Shown here: positions 1 through 8,102 of the stretch, in pieces
Numbering within the stretch: position 1 is the first letter of the stretch
Layout of the letters: every line of letters begins with the position of its first letter
Origin: Solirhodobacter olei
GTDB taxonomy: Bacteria > Pseudomonadota > Alphaproteobacteria > Rhodobacterales > Rhodobacteraceae
Length of the DNA stretch: 53,158 bases
Direction of reading: 5' to 3'
NCBI RefSeq assembly: GCF_004010155.1
Contig: NZ_RRYH01000035.1
Span: forward strand, 1 to 53,158
Notes under the pieces: model-generated
The model's input: the letters and a program-made list of their open reading frames with translations, nothing else
Told to the model about the DNA's origin: nothing
Databases searched by the model: none
Translations under genes and position numbers: made by a program

Positions 1-135
1 CCTCAAGAGCCCAAGAGACGCGGGCCGGTGAATATCGTGGGCTAAGACCCGCCATGCAACAAATTACATCGGAGCTGGCTAAGCGTTCCGATCTAAGTCC
101 AGTAAGGTGCTCGCCCGGACATTCGATCTCCGAAA

Positions 136-846
136 ATGGTGGGTGAGATGAGTAAGCTAAAGGCTGCAGGTGATGAACCGGATGGCTGGGCCGCGCGCAC
201 CATCGAAGAAATAAAGGCTGACGGCCTGTCAGAGGCTTTGAATGTGGCTAGGGAGGAGATCAAGAATCTAAGTTCGGCGATGATCCACGAGCAAGGCCGT
301 GACTGGACAAGATATTGGTACGAAATTGGTCTCACCGATACCTCCGATTTGCGCGACGATCCGTCTCTGACTGAAGAGCAAGCTGTTTTCCTTCTCAAAG
401 AGGCCGAAACGAATGATGATGCCTTCGATCTCTTTCTGGAGTTTGTGGCATCATTTATTTCCAAAGGCGTGCCGATACCGGACGCCTGGAGGGTAAGGGT
501 TGTCGATGAGCTGCGGGGTGTTCGCCCAAGACAGGGTTCCACCAAAAGGAAGAAAGGTCGGCTAAATTGGGTTAGGGATTATATGATCAATCATGTGGCT
601 CGGTTGCTGTGCGATCGCTATGACATTAGTCTGACAAGAAATAAGGAAACTGAGGGAACGGCAGCAAGCGATGTGGTTTTCTACGCTCTGAGGGACTCAG
701 GCTTTGCAGAGATCGGTTTTGGAACGGTGCAAAATAAGATTTTCGATCCGGAGAGAGGGGAAGGTGGAGATCTTAAGAGCAGATTGAACTACGAGGTCAT
801 CAGGACTCTCGCGTTGGAGGCGCGTTTCGACAACGCTTCCGAGTGA
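136..846 (+). CDS. hypothetical protein, AT-richer than its neighbours
   Basis: The predicted protein has 236 residues. I do not recognise a family. It is soluble-looking, with no signal peptide or membrane segment, has a charged N-terminal half rich in Glu/Asp/Lys, and has a basic stretch (STKRKKGRLN) near residue 135. An ATG at 148 is an alternative start, and neither start has a convincing Shine-Dalgarno. The gene uses A/T-ending codons and rare Arg (aga, agg) and Ile (ata) codons far more than the rest of the window, which suggests recent transfer. It lies upstream of the AlpA-like and VapE genes and is probably cargo or an accessory gene of the same mobile element. That role is inference from position only. 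Confidence 0.6.
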   Translation: MVGEMSKLKAAGDEPDGWAARTIEEIKADGLSEALNVAREEIKNLSSAMIHEQGRDWTRYWYEIGLTDTSDLRDDPSLTEEQAVFLLKEAETNDDAFDLFLEFVASFISKGVPIPDAWRVRVVDELRGVRPRQGSTKRKKGRLNWVRDYMINHVARLLCDRYDISLTRNKETEGTAASDVVFYALRDSGFAEIGFGTVQNKIFDPERGEGGDLKSRLNYEVIRTLALEARFDNASE

Positions 847-905
847 TCGGATTCTGTACACGCAGACTCAGGCCTTGCCTGTGTACGCGACCTCTTTGAA
901 AATCT

Positions 906-938
906 GTCATACCTCCTGAAGCGAAGTCATACAGGAGG
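906..938 (+). promoter_or_regulatory. RBS-sequestering hairpin plus 20-bp-spaced direct repeats upstream of the AlpA-like gene
   Basis: CCTCCTG (912-918) is the exact reverse complement of CAGGAGG (932-938). The right arm contains the AGGAGG Shine-Dalgarno of the next gene, whose ATG is at 946. Folding of the leader would hide the ribosome site. In addition GTCATAC occurs twice (906-912 and 926-932), 20 bp apart or about two helical turns, which is suitable spacing for a protein operator. Translational or autogenous control of the HTH gene is inferred. Confidence 0.5.
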
Positions 939-945
939 ATTGGAA

Positions 946-1194
946 ATGACAGATCATGACAAACCTATGGGCAGTGGGCTTGGTTGGACTGGTAGCGAAC
1001 GGCCGGCCAGCGAATATCTTCGGCCACCAGCTGCGGCCATCTATTGTGGGTTATCGGAATCCAAGCTTGCGAAAATGCGCATGCGATTTAGTCAGTCGAA
1101 AGGTCCTCGATATCTGAAAATCGGCTCGGTGGTGATGTATCGGCGATCTGAGCTCGACGCTTGGCTGGACAGTCATATCGTTGAGGTCGACTAA
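946..1194 (+). CDS. AlpA/excisionase-like helix-turn-helix protein
   Basis: An 82-residue protein with the signature of the AlpA/MerR-like excisionase HTH family: a Tyr/Leu-rich start (EYLRPPAAAIYCGLSESKL) forming the first helices, then PRYLKIGSVVMYRRSELDAWL, the typical beta-wing plus last helix. Such proteins bind DNA as transcription factors or excision directionality factors in P4-like satellites, prophages and integrative elements. The ATG at 946 is chosen because AGGAGG lies at 933-938; a TTG at 940 would overlap that site. It stands 160 bp before the VapE gene, so control of that replication gene or of excision is plausible. No integrase is visible in the window. Confidence 0.82.
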   Translation: MTDHDKPMGSGLGWTGSERPASEYLRPPAAAIYCGLSESKLAKMRMRFSQSKGPRYLKIGSVVMYRRSELDAWLDSHIVEVD

Positions 1195-1357
1195 TGCATT
1201 GGCATGCGAGTGATGCGGGCTTGCTGGGATCGAATGCGGGCGTTCGACGCCACATGATTTTGGCCGGCCTCAGGGAAAAGCTAGGGTTTCGGTTGATAGT
1301 CGACACGGTGCGCTGGTTCTGTTGGTCGAACCGCGATGGGTCAGGCGAAACGCCTTG

Positions 1358-4084
1358 ATGAGCGACATCGCACCATCCCGCTTTGCCATCTGCCACGGTA
1401 CTCACCGCGGCAAGGGCAAAAACGATCTGTGGACCGCCACCAAGCTCTGGACCAAGTTCCAGAAGCCGATGGTCGATACGTCGATCACGTGGGCCAAGTA
1501 CCTGAATCTGAACCCGTCCTCCCAGAAGGACCAGACCCTCAAGGCCGAACTGAAGGCCAAACCGGGCTGGTATAAGATGGGGCAGTATGAGGACGGTCGG
1601 CGGAAGCTCGGCCACCTCCTGGGCGTCTCCGCGATCTCGCTCGACCTGGACGATGTGCAGCCCGATCAGATCGAGCACATCCGCCTCGGCCTGGCCCCGA
1701 TCAATCGCTTCGTCTGGATCGGCCACACCACCCGGTCGCACACCCCCGAGAAGCCCCGCTGGCGCCTGATCGTCTTCCTCGACCGCATGGTCGATCTGGA
1801 CGAGGCCAACGCGCTCGCCCGCCTGCTCGCGACCCTGCTCGCCGACGACCCGCAAGAGGGCGTCGACATGTGCGACCAGGTGTCGTTCCGCAACAACCAG
1901 GCCATGTACTGGCCGTCGATCTCGGATGGTCAGCCCTACGAGACCGACCGGAACACCTCCGGTTCCATCGTTCGGGTGGACGAGTTCCTGGCCGAGCACC
2001 CAAACTGGCAGGACGTGACCACGCTGCCGCGGCAGGAGCACGAGAAGTCCGCCGCCGGCTCCGACCCGAACAAGCGGTTCGAAGACCCCCGCGACAAGCA
2101 GGGGATCATCGGCGCCTTCTGCCGGGCCTACGACATTGAGGCGGCCATCGCCGAGTTCATACCGGATGTCTATGTCCCGGGGGACTCGTCCGGCTCCGAC
2201 ATCCGCTACACCTATGCCCTGGGCTCGGCCGCCAATGGCGCCGTGGTCTACGACGACGGGCTGGTCATCTACTCGAACCACGGCACCGACCCGATCCAAG
2301 GCGGGGCGAACGCCTGGGACATGGTGCGGCTGCACAAGTTCGGCCACCTCGACGCCAAGGCGAAGGAAGACGACAGCCCGACCAAGCTCCCGTCGCACAA
2401 GGCGATGGTCGAGATGGCCTCGAAGGACAAGGCGGTCAAGCTCGAACTCATCGAGAACACCCGCGGGAAGTTCGAGGAGAGCTACGACGAGGACGACGAG
2501 TCGGAATCCGGCGATGATTTCGACACGTCGGGCGAAGATGACGATGCGACCGACACGTCCGACGCCCGCTTCGATGACGATGACGACGACTTCCTCGGTC
2601 TCGGGGAGACGGATGATGACGACTTCCTGGGTCTGAACGAGCCGGGCGAGAAGACCAAGCCCAAGAAGAAGCGCAAGTGGAAGGCCGACCTTCGTATGAA
2701 CATGGAGACCGGCACCCTCGCGAAGTCGGTCCACAACGCCGCGCTCATCCTCCAGAACGACCCCGCCTTCCGTGGGCGGGTGGCCTTCAACGAGTTCTCG
2801 AAGAAGATCGTCTGCACCCAGCCCATCGACCTCCCGGACCTCACGACACTGGCCCGTGGGCCGGTGACGGCCGACGACCTGAAGCTGCACGGCGGCCGGG
2901 AGTGGCTGGACACCGATGATAGCGACGTGCGAGCCGCGCTTGCCGCGCCGAACGATCTCGGCGGCTGGGAATTCGATGTCGCCCTTCTCGACGTGCGGAC
3001 GGCGGTCGATCTGGCCTCGCGGCAGAACTCGATCCACCCTCTCCGGGATCGCATCCGGTCGTTCCCCTGGGACGGCATGAGGCGGGCCGAGACGGTATTC
3101 ATCGACTACCTCGGCGTCGAGGATAACCCCTACCACCGCGAGACGTGTCGGCTCTGGCTCCTGGCCGCGGTAGTGCGCCTGTTCGAGCCCGGCCACAAAT
3201 GGGACTTCGTGCCGATCTTCGGCGGTGCGCAGGGGATCAGGAAATCGACGTTCGTGGATGTGATGTCGCTCGGCTACTCGGGCGCCCTGCATACGGACGT
3301 GAACAACCTGGGCCGCATGATCGAGTCGATGCTCGGCAAGTGGATAGTGGAGATCGGCGAACTGACGACGCTCTCCAAGGCCGACTCCGAGGAGGTGAAG
3401 CAGTTCATCACCGAGACCAAGGACACCTTCCGGCTGGCCTACCGGCACAACGCCGAGACCTTCAAGCGGACGTGCGTCTTCGGGGGCACGACCAACCAGG
3501 AGCAGTACCTCAAGGACGAGACCGGAAACCGCCGGTACTGGCCGATCCTCTGCAAGGTGCCGCAGATCGACACCGTGGCACTGGAGAAGGTCGTCCGGCA
3601 GATTTGGGCCGAGGTCTACACCTGGTATCTGGAGGCCCGCCGGGTCCAGCCGTTCGGCACGCTGCCGCTCTATCTGCGCGACGAGGAGTCGAAGCGGATC
3701 AGCGTGGCCCTCCAGGATGCCAGCCGCAAGGTATCGCCGGCCGAACTCATGGCCGAGAAGATCGAGGAGTGGCTGAACACGCCTCGGGACCTGTCCTCGA
3801 TCACCGAGGGCGGAGACGACCGTTTCGACCGGGAGAGCGCGGGTGAAGGCGTCATGATGCGCCGGGTTCGAGCGGCGATGAGCGAGGTCTGGCATATCGG
3901 CCTCGGGCAAGACCGGGAGATGAACCACTCCGACACGACCACGCTTGGCGCCGCGATGCGGATGGTTCCCGGCTGGACGCAGGCACGGCGCCGCTTGAGC
4001 ACTGGAGCCCGGACGACCATGATGACCCGCAACGGGTCCGATTGGGAAGCGGCCGAATGGGAGCCATTCGAGGCCGGAACCTGA
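1358..4084 (+). CDS. VapE-family phage/satellite primase-helicase
   Basis: A 908-residue protein of the virulence-associated E (VapE/DUF5906-like) type found in prophages, phage satellites and integrative plasmids. The N-terminal 330 residues resemble the primase-side region of such proteins. Residues about 373-430 form a very acidic linker with the repeat DDDDFLGL, followed by a basic patch (KPKKKRKWK). The C-terminal half is the P-loop ATPase: Walker A at 622-631 (GGAQGIRKST), then a Walker-B-like WIVEIGEL, then FGGTTNQEQYLKDETGNRRYWP, a hallmark of the family. Walker A has Arg628 where Gly is expected before the Lys. ATG 1358 is preferred over the upstream TTG at 1322 because the upstream residues look unrelated to the family. 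The gene ends at a terminator followed by an iteron-like array, suggesting a role in replicating the element. Confidence 0.85.
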   Translation: MSDIAPSRFAICHGTHRGKGKNDLWTATKLWTKFQKPMVDTSITWAKYLNLNPSSQKDQTLKAELKAKPGWYKMGQYEDGRRKLGHLLGVSAISLDLDDVQPDQIEHIRLGLAPINRFVWIGHTTRSHTPEKPRWRLIVFLDRMVDLDEANALARLLATLLADDPQEGVDMCDQVSFRNNQAMYWPSISDGQPYETDRNTSGSIVRVDEFLAEHPNWQDVTTLPRQEHEKSAAGSDPNKRFEDPRDKQGIIGAFCRAYDIEAAIAEFIPDVYVPGDSSGSDIRYTYALGSAANGAVVYDDGLVIYSNHGTDPIQGGANAWDMVRLHKFGHLDAKAKEDDSPTKLPSHKAMVEMASKDKAVKLELIENTRGKFEESYDEDDESESGDDFDTSGEDDDATDTSDARFDDDDDDFLGLGETDDDDFLGLNEPGEKTKPKKKRKWKADLRMNMETGTLAKSVHNAALILQNDPAFRGRVAFNEFSKKIVCTQPIDLPDLTTLARGPVTADDLKLHGGREWLDTDDSDVRAALAAPNDLGGWEFDVALLDVRTAVDLASRQNSIHPLRDRIRSFPWDGMRRAETVFIDYLGVEDNPYHRETCRLWLLAAVVRLFEPGHKWDFVPIFGGAQGIRKSTFVDVMSLGYSGALHTDVNNLGRMIESMLGKWIVEIGELTTLSKADSEEVKQFITETKDTFRLAYRHNAETFKRTCVFGGTTNQEQYLKDETGNRRYWPILCKVPQIDTVALEKVVRQIWAEVYTWYLEARRVQPFGTLPLYLRDEESKRISVALQDASRKVSPAELMAEKIEEWLNTPRDLSSITEGGDDRFDRESAGEGVMMRRVRAAMSEVWHIGLGQDREMNHSDTTTLGAAMRMVPGWTQARRRLSTGARTTMMTRNGSDWEAAEWEPFEAGT

Positions 4085-4114
4085 CTCGAATCTCGCATTT
4101 CAATATTTGGTAGA

Positions 4115-4140
4115 GCCGCCGAAAGGCGGCTTTTCCTTTT
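4115..4140 (+). terminator. Rho-independent terminator after the VapE gene
   Basis: GCCGCC (4115-4120), loop GAAA, GGCGGC (4125-4130), then TTTTCCTTTT. The hairpin starts 31 bp after the stop codon and is the clearest intrinsic terminator in the window. Confidence 0.85.
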
Positions 4141-4211
4141 CCACGTTTCGTAGACTACCGGGCCTCCGGGCGAACTCACCGGGCGCTGCGCGCCGAAATG
4201 CCCGAAATCCT

Positions 4212-4514
4212 GGCCAACCTACCCGCTGTGGCCAACCTAGGCCGGAGATAGGTTGCCCGGGGTAACGCATTGGAATCAAACACCGATTCCGGGCCTGGCC
4301 AACCTGGGCAACCTGTTCTCCTAATGTGAGACGGTTTTGGGGCCCTTGCGTGGATTCGCGGGTGTCTCACCGCGCCTTCGGCGGTGTTTTCCGTTTTCCC
4401 TCTAGCAACTCTATTAGAAACAGGTTGCCCAGGTTGACCAGGTTGGCCACAGCCTTAAAAATAAGGGCGAAATGCTGGCCAACCTATGCGCAAGGGGGTC
4501 TGCCCAGGTTGGCC
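4212..4514. repeat. iteron-like array: ten copies of the nonamer GG(C/G)CAACCT; candidate replication origin
   Basis: Forward copies start at 4212, 4230, 4297, 4306 and 4477. Reverse-strand copies start at 4250, 4422, 4431, 4440 and 4506. Nine fit GGCCAACCT or GGGCAACCT exactly; the copy at 4431 reads AGGTTGACC. Two copies abut head-to-tail at 4297-4314 and three at 4422-4448. Short AT-rich stretches lie near 4405-4420 and 4455-4465. Repeats of this size and number beside a primase-helicase gene resemble satellite or plasmid origins where the initiator binds iterons. Because orientation alternates, the array is not simply a coding repeat. Origin function is inference. Confidence 0.6.
4326..4370. 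repeat. 7-bp inverted repeat inside the iteron-like array
   Basis: GTGAGAC (4326-4332) and GTCTCAC (4364-4370) are exact reverse complements separated by 31 bp. They sit between the two clusters of nonamers. They could form a cruciform or bracket the central part of an origin. The function is unknown. Confidence 0.4.
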
Positions 4515-4933
4515 AGGGGCCTCGCTCGGTTCTCCACCAATCGTTGACACTGTGATCTTGAAAGCCTTGGGGCGCCAGCCGTGGGACCAACTCGACCGGC
4601 TGCACGGACGCCGGGACTTCGCTGGGGGTCACGCCGGGATTCCGCAGACCGCTCGCACGGAAACCCCAATGCCGACATGTGATATTATAACATAACGGAT
4701 GTGCTATAGAACAATCCCAGAACTCTCGAATATCGCGCTCCGCGCCCCCCGCGTGCAGGGTCAACTGGGCAGAAGGACCCGCAGCGGCAGATTGACAACC
4801 ATCTGCGGAAGACCTGCGTCAATTTCTCCGTGCGCCGAAACGTGAGGCTGTTCGACCGCGTAGTGCCGCGGAGTCGCGCCGAATGAATCGAGGTGCCATT
4901 GCAAGGCGCCGAGCCGGAAGAGCCAAGCCGGAA
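4515..4933. other. no recognisable gene between the iteron-like array and the IS66 remnant
   Basis: About 420 bp without a supported gene. Open frames on both strands are short and show no family resemblance. There is a small AT-rich patch at about 4680-4700. It is probably element backbone or decayed transposon DNA. Confidence 0.5.
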
Positions 4934-5261
4934 AAGCGCTCAAGAAGCATTCGCGCGGCTGCCTCGCCCATTGCGTGTCGCGGTTTAGAGATGGCAGATA
5001 ACCGCCCCGGAATGTCGGACGGCAGGGTCTGCCTTACGAACAATTGTGCCGAGAGATCACTGCGGGGGGCGCTCTCGGCAGAAAATCATGGCTCTTTGCC
5101 GGCTCAGAACGCGGGGGCCGCCGCGCAGCCTCCAGTATTCCCTGATCGGCTCGGCGAAGCTCAACGGCATCGTCCCGCAGGCCTGGCTTGCTCGTGTCAT
5201 CGCCCGCGTCTCGGATATGACGGTCTCACGCCTGCCCGAGCTACTGCCCTGGGCCTGGAAT
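4934..5261 (+). pseudogene. IS66-family transposase, C-terminal remnant with two frameshifts
   Basis: Pieces of the IS66 transposase C-terminus occur in order but in three frames. From 5018 the frame reads DGRVCLTNNCAERSLRG, containing the Glu of the DDE triad. From 5077 it reads GRKSWLFAGSERGGRRAA. The third frame gives YSLIGSAKLNG, PQAWLARVIARV and finally LPELLPWAWN ending at 5261. An intact protein would need at least two single-frame corrections, and the N-terminal two thirds are missing. A CTTAC near 5314-5318 may mark the old right end of the element. The remnant separates the VapE module from the D-peptide locus and suggests that insertion and decay shaped this boundary. Confidence 0.8.
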
Positions 5262-5454
5262 ACTGCCGTGTCACGTCAAGGCCGACTGACCGCGGTTCTC
5301 CGCGAAGGCCTACCTTACAGTTTCCGACAACCACCTGCGCGACTTCCGGGTCTTGATTGTCAGTGGACCTATTGGCTTTTCGACACAATGATCGGACCCG
5401 CTCGACCGCTCCAGCGCACTAAGCCGTGGCTCGTTGAAAACAAAGCTCTGTCAG

Positions 5455-6621
5455 TCAGGTGGAAGCGGATTGGGGTAAAGGAGCCTGGCTAGAGGTGCAT
5501 CTGGCGTCGACCGGCACCGCCGTGCATCGGCCTGAGGTTCGAACCATCACAAAACGGTCAGTCAGATTCATGACGGGGCAGGCATGATTTGGAATGATCC
5601 GTAGCTTTTCGCCAACGGCCAGCGGGCGCCCCTCACGGGCGATGAACCCGTGTTCCTCCGACAGCTGGGAGATGACGAAGGGCTGGTCCGACGGGTTGTT
5701 CAGGCGCACCGCTATGCCGAAACCCGGAATATTGTCGGAGCCGTGCGGCCCACGATCCGAGCTGAGCACCTTCGATCCGGCGTCGATGATCGCGTACTGC
5801 TGGTTCGAGCTGACCACGCTCGCCAGGACGGTTAGCGCGACATCTTCTGGCCGGGCAGCTCCGAGCGAAATCTGCATCCGATCCAAGAACACGTAATTGC
5901 CGGGTCGGATCTCCGTGATGCCGTCCAAACCATCGTTCAGCAGAACCGTAGGTGTGCTGCCGACCGAGACTTCGGGCACCTCCAGCTTGGCAGCTTCGAG
6001 CCGCGCCCGCATGTCGGCCATGGTCGCGCATTCTTCACGGGCAATCCGTCGTACTGCATCGGCGCTGCCCGAAGCATAGGCGTGGCCCGCGTGGCTCAAT
6101 ATCCCGGCAAAGGCGAGGTAAGGGGCCCTGGCGATGGCAAGGGCCAGGCTGACCGCATCTCGGGAGTATGGATCGACCCCACAGCGGTGCAGGCCGACAT
6201 CGATTTTGAGTTGCACCTCCGTGTGCTGACCGAGCGCGTGGCTGGCGTCGGCGGCGACTGCCACAGTCTCGGGGCTGTCCGCGATCAGTCGTAGCGCGGT
6301 ACCGTGACGTGCGGCCGCGGCGAGGACTTCACGTACCACCTGCGGATGGAACAGCGGGTACGCTAGGGTGATCGCCGTAAAGCCTGCCTCGATAAACACC
6401 ATGGCTTCGGCCGGTTTCGACGCAGTGATCCCGCTCGCGCCCAGTGCTATCTGCGCGCGCGCGAGCCGGATCGACTTGTGGGTCTTGATGTGCGGGCGCA
6501 GTGCCACGCCGCTGCTACGGGCCAAGTCGGCCATGCGGTCGATGTTGGCCAGCATACGGTCTTCGTCGACGCAAACGCAGGGTGTCAGCAGGTCATTGAG
6601 GGAGTCGCAGACACCCAGCAT
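5455..6621 (-). CDS. D-threonine aldolase / D-serine dehydratase-like PLP enzyme
   Basis: A 388-residue fold-type III PLP enzyme with an alanine-racemase-like N-terminal barrel. RPHIKTHKS places the PLP-binding Lys at 46, and PNHACPVMNL near the C-terminus supplies the His346/Cys348 metal site of D-serine dehydratases and D-threonine aldolases. Family members cleave D-beta-hydroxy amino acids to glycine plus aldehyde or deaminate D-serine; the exact reaction cannot be read from sequence. The protein is cytoplasmic, with no signal peptide. It is divergent from a D-aminopeptidase gene and next to a peptide importer, consistent with use of D-amino acids released from peptides. The length is normal for the family. 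Confidence 0.85.
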   Translation of the reverse strand: MLGVCDSLNDLLTPCVCVDEDRMLANIDRMADLARSSGVALRPHIKTHKSIRLARAQIALGASGITASKPAEAMVFIEAGFTAITLAYPLFHPQVVREVLAAAARHGTALRLIADSPETVAVAADASHALGQHTEVQLKIDVGLHRCGVDPYSRDAVSLALAIARAPYLAFAGILSHAGHAYASGSADAVRRIAREECATMADMRARLEAAKLEVPEVSVGSTPTVLLNDGLDGITEIRPGNYVFLDRMQISLGAARPEDVALTVLASVVSSNQQYAIIDAGSKVLSSDRGPHGSDNIPGFGIAVRLNNPSDQPFVISQLSEEHGFIAREGRPLAVGEKLRIIPNHACPVMNLTDRFVMVRTSGRCTAVPVDARCTSSQAPLPQSAST

Positions 6622-6922
6622 CTCTGTTCGATCCTTTTCAAGGGTTAGCTGAGTGCAGCTGGCCCGCCCTACCGCAACTGGCGGAATCCGTGCAGTTTAT
6701 AATAGTAAAAAAAATTCTTAAAAGAAAATTTTACCCTTGACGGTGATCACTCCCATTCGCATGGTTGCCCCATCGGTGGGCCCGGCGAGTGGTCCGCAGG
6801 GCTCGCCCGTAGGGTCTAGCTCGACGGGTGAGCGAGCCGTAGCGCGAGACCCGGACACCAGGGGCCGTAATTCGATGCCCCGCCAGTCCCGGCCTCCAGG
6901 GGGTTGAGGAGGCCGCATCGCC
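6622..6922. promoter_or_regulatory. divergent intergenic region with AT-rich core
   Basis: About 300 bp between the leftward D-amino-acid enzyme and the rightward D-aminopeptidase. A conspicuous AT-rich block lies at about 6695-6735 and contains TATAAT (+ strand, about 6698-6703) and a near-palindromic TTCTTAAAAGAA. TTGACG near 6738 could be a -35 box for the rightward gene. Divergent promoters are likely, but I cannot fix their exact positions. The GC-rich part 6780-6910 holds nothing I recognise. Confidence 0.35.
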
Positions 6923-7723
6923 ATGAAAGTTTTTCTGAGCGCCGACATCGAGGGCACGGCCGGAATCGTGCATTGGGACGAAGCCACCCGAACCCATTCC
7001 GACTATGCCGAATTCCACGCGCTAATGACCGGTGAGGTCGTCGCGGCCTGCGAGGGTGCCCGCGCGGCAGGGGCTGACGAGATCGTTATCAAAGATGCCC
7101 ATTCGAGTGCACGGAATCTTATCCTAGACAGGCTACCGGATTATGCCCGCATCATCCGCGGCTGGTCGGGCCACCCCGATCTGATGATGTACGGGCTTGA
7201 TCCGGATTTCGCGGCCGCGATCTACACCGGCTACCACGCCAAGGCAGGCAGCGATGCCAATCCGCTGGCCCATACGCTCACCGGGCGCATCAATCGGCTC
7301 CTTCTGAATGGCGAGATGGCCTCAGAACTTACGCTCAACGCGCTCTGCGCTGCTGGTTACGGCGTGCCCTCGGCGTTCCTGTCGGGCGATGCCGGCATCT
7401 GTGCCGACGCGGAGGCGATGCTGCCCGGGATTGTGACCGTCGCAACGCTGGAAGGTGCCGGCTATGGCGCCTCTTCGCACTCTCCCGAGCGTGCGCGGGC
7501 GATGATCCGGGAGGGCGTGGAACGAGCCCTATCGAAGGACATGGCCGGCCAAATCCCAACGATTGCCGACCGCTTCGAGATGATCATCGAGTTCAATAAC
7601 CCATCAGACGCCTACAAGGCGTCTTGGTATCCTGGCGCGAAGGCCCACGGGCCCTGCGCCGTGGCCTTCGAGACAACCGACTTCTTTGAGATCCAACGCG
7701 CCCTGAGGTTCATTTGCCTTTGA
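6923..7723 (+). CDS. M55-family D-aminopeptidase (DppA-like), copy 1
   Basis: A 266-residue protein of the DppA family, zinc D-aminopeptidases that release N-terminal D-amino acids such as D-Ala from short peptides. Visible signature: SADIEGTAGI with Asp8 and Glu10, KDAH with His60, TGYHA with His105, AHTLTG with His117, and a Glu in the following NGEMASE. These match the metal and catalytic positions of the family, and the length is usual (about 270). There is no signal peptide, so it acts in the cytoplasm on imported peptides. It shares the family with the gene at 14817 but is clearly divergent from it, suggesting different peptide preference. It precedes the peptide importer genes by about 380 bp. 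Confidence 0.9.
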   Translation: MKVFLSADIEGTAGIVHWDEATRTHSDYAEFHALMTGEVVAACEGARAAGADEIVIKDAHSSARNLILDRLPDYARIIRGWSGHPDLMMYGLDPDFAAAIYTGYHAKAGSDANPLAHTLTGRINRLLLNGEMASELTLNALCAAGYGVPSAFLSGDAGICADAEAMLPGIVTVATLEGAGYGASSHSPERARAMIREGVERALSKDMAGQIPTIADRFEMIIEFNNPSDAYKASWYPGAKAHGPCAVAFETTDFFEIQRALRFICL

Positions 7724-8102
7724 CCCCCGAGCTTGACTTGGCCGTCGATCGGCGCGGGAAGGTCGGCAGACCCCGTCGCAGCCGGCTATCCCGGTCGCCT
7801 CCACAATGGAGGTGCGCTTCGCGGAAGCCCTTTCCCGAAGCTCACTCAAGTCAAACGCAAAAGCTTCAATTTCTGCCTCTTCCGACGCAATTGGTGAAGT
7901 AGCCTTGGTGAATAATTCAGCGCAACGGACCCTAACGCTATAGTTATCGGGCACATCCTGAGTTTCGCTGTATAGTTCGGGAAACCGAAGAAAAATGACT
8001 GAGAGCAATCAGCATAATTGGAGTTCCGATTCGGAAAAGACATCAAATGCCGCACGAAGGGAACCAGTGGCCATAACCTTAAATCCACAGGGAGTATCTA
8101 CA
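7724..8102. promoter_or_regulatory. leader of the peptide-importer operon with two short palindromes
   Basis: No gene is supported here. TTCGG/CCGAA arms (7976-7980 and 7985-7989, loop GAAA) form a small hairpin. TTCCGATTCGGAA (8024-8036) is a perfect palindrome around one base. Both lie within 130 bp of the binding-protein start and share a TTCGG core, so they may be operator sites for a local regulator such as the XRE-cupin protein encoded at 15792. This is inferred. Confidence 0.35.

Noticed and set aside
1088-3928. 946-codon open frame on the minus strand opposite the VapE gene
   Set aside because: It lies wholly antisense to a well-supported gene, has Arg/Leu/Val/Gly-rich low-information composition, and shows no motif. 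High GC with strong codon bias on the plus strand produces such shadows.
4212-4514. CRISPR array
   Set aside because: The repeats are only 9 bp, occur in both orientations and are irregularly spaced. No cas gene is present anywhere in the window.
4414-4764. Minus-strand frame in which the nonamer array reads as WPTW-like tripeptide repeats
   Set aside because: The nonamer has a length divisible by three, so tandem copies give periodic peptides in any frame. Copies occur in both orientations and with non-tandem spacing, so a DNA-level role fits better.
7995-8102. Longer N-terminus for the peptide-binding protein
   Set aside because: The extension precedes a normal signal peptide and lacks a ribosome site. 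ATG 8103 has CAGGGAG upstream and gives a proper secreted protein.
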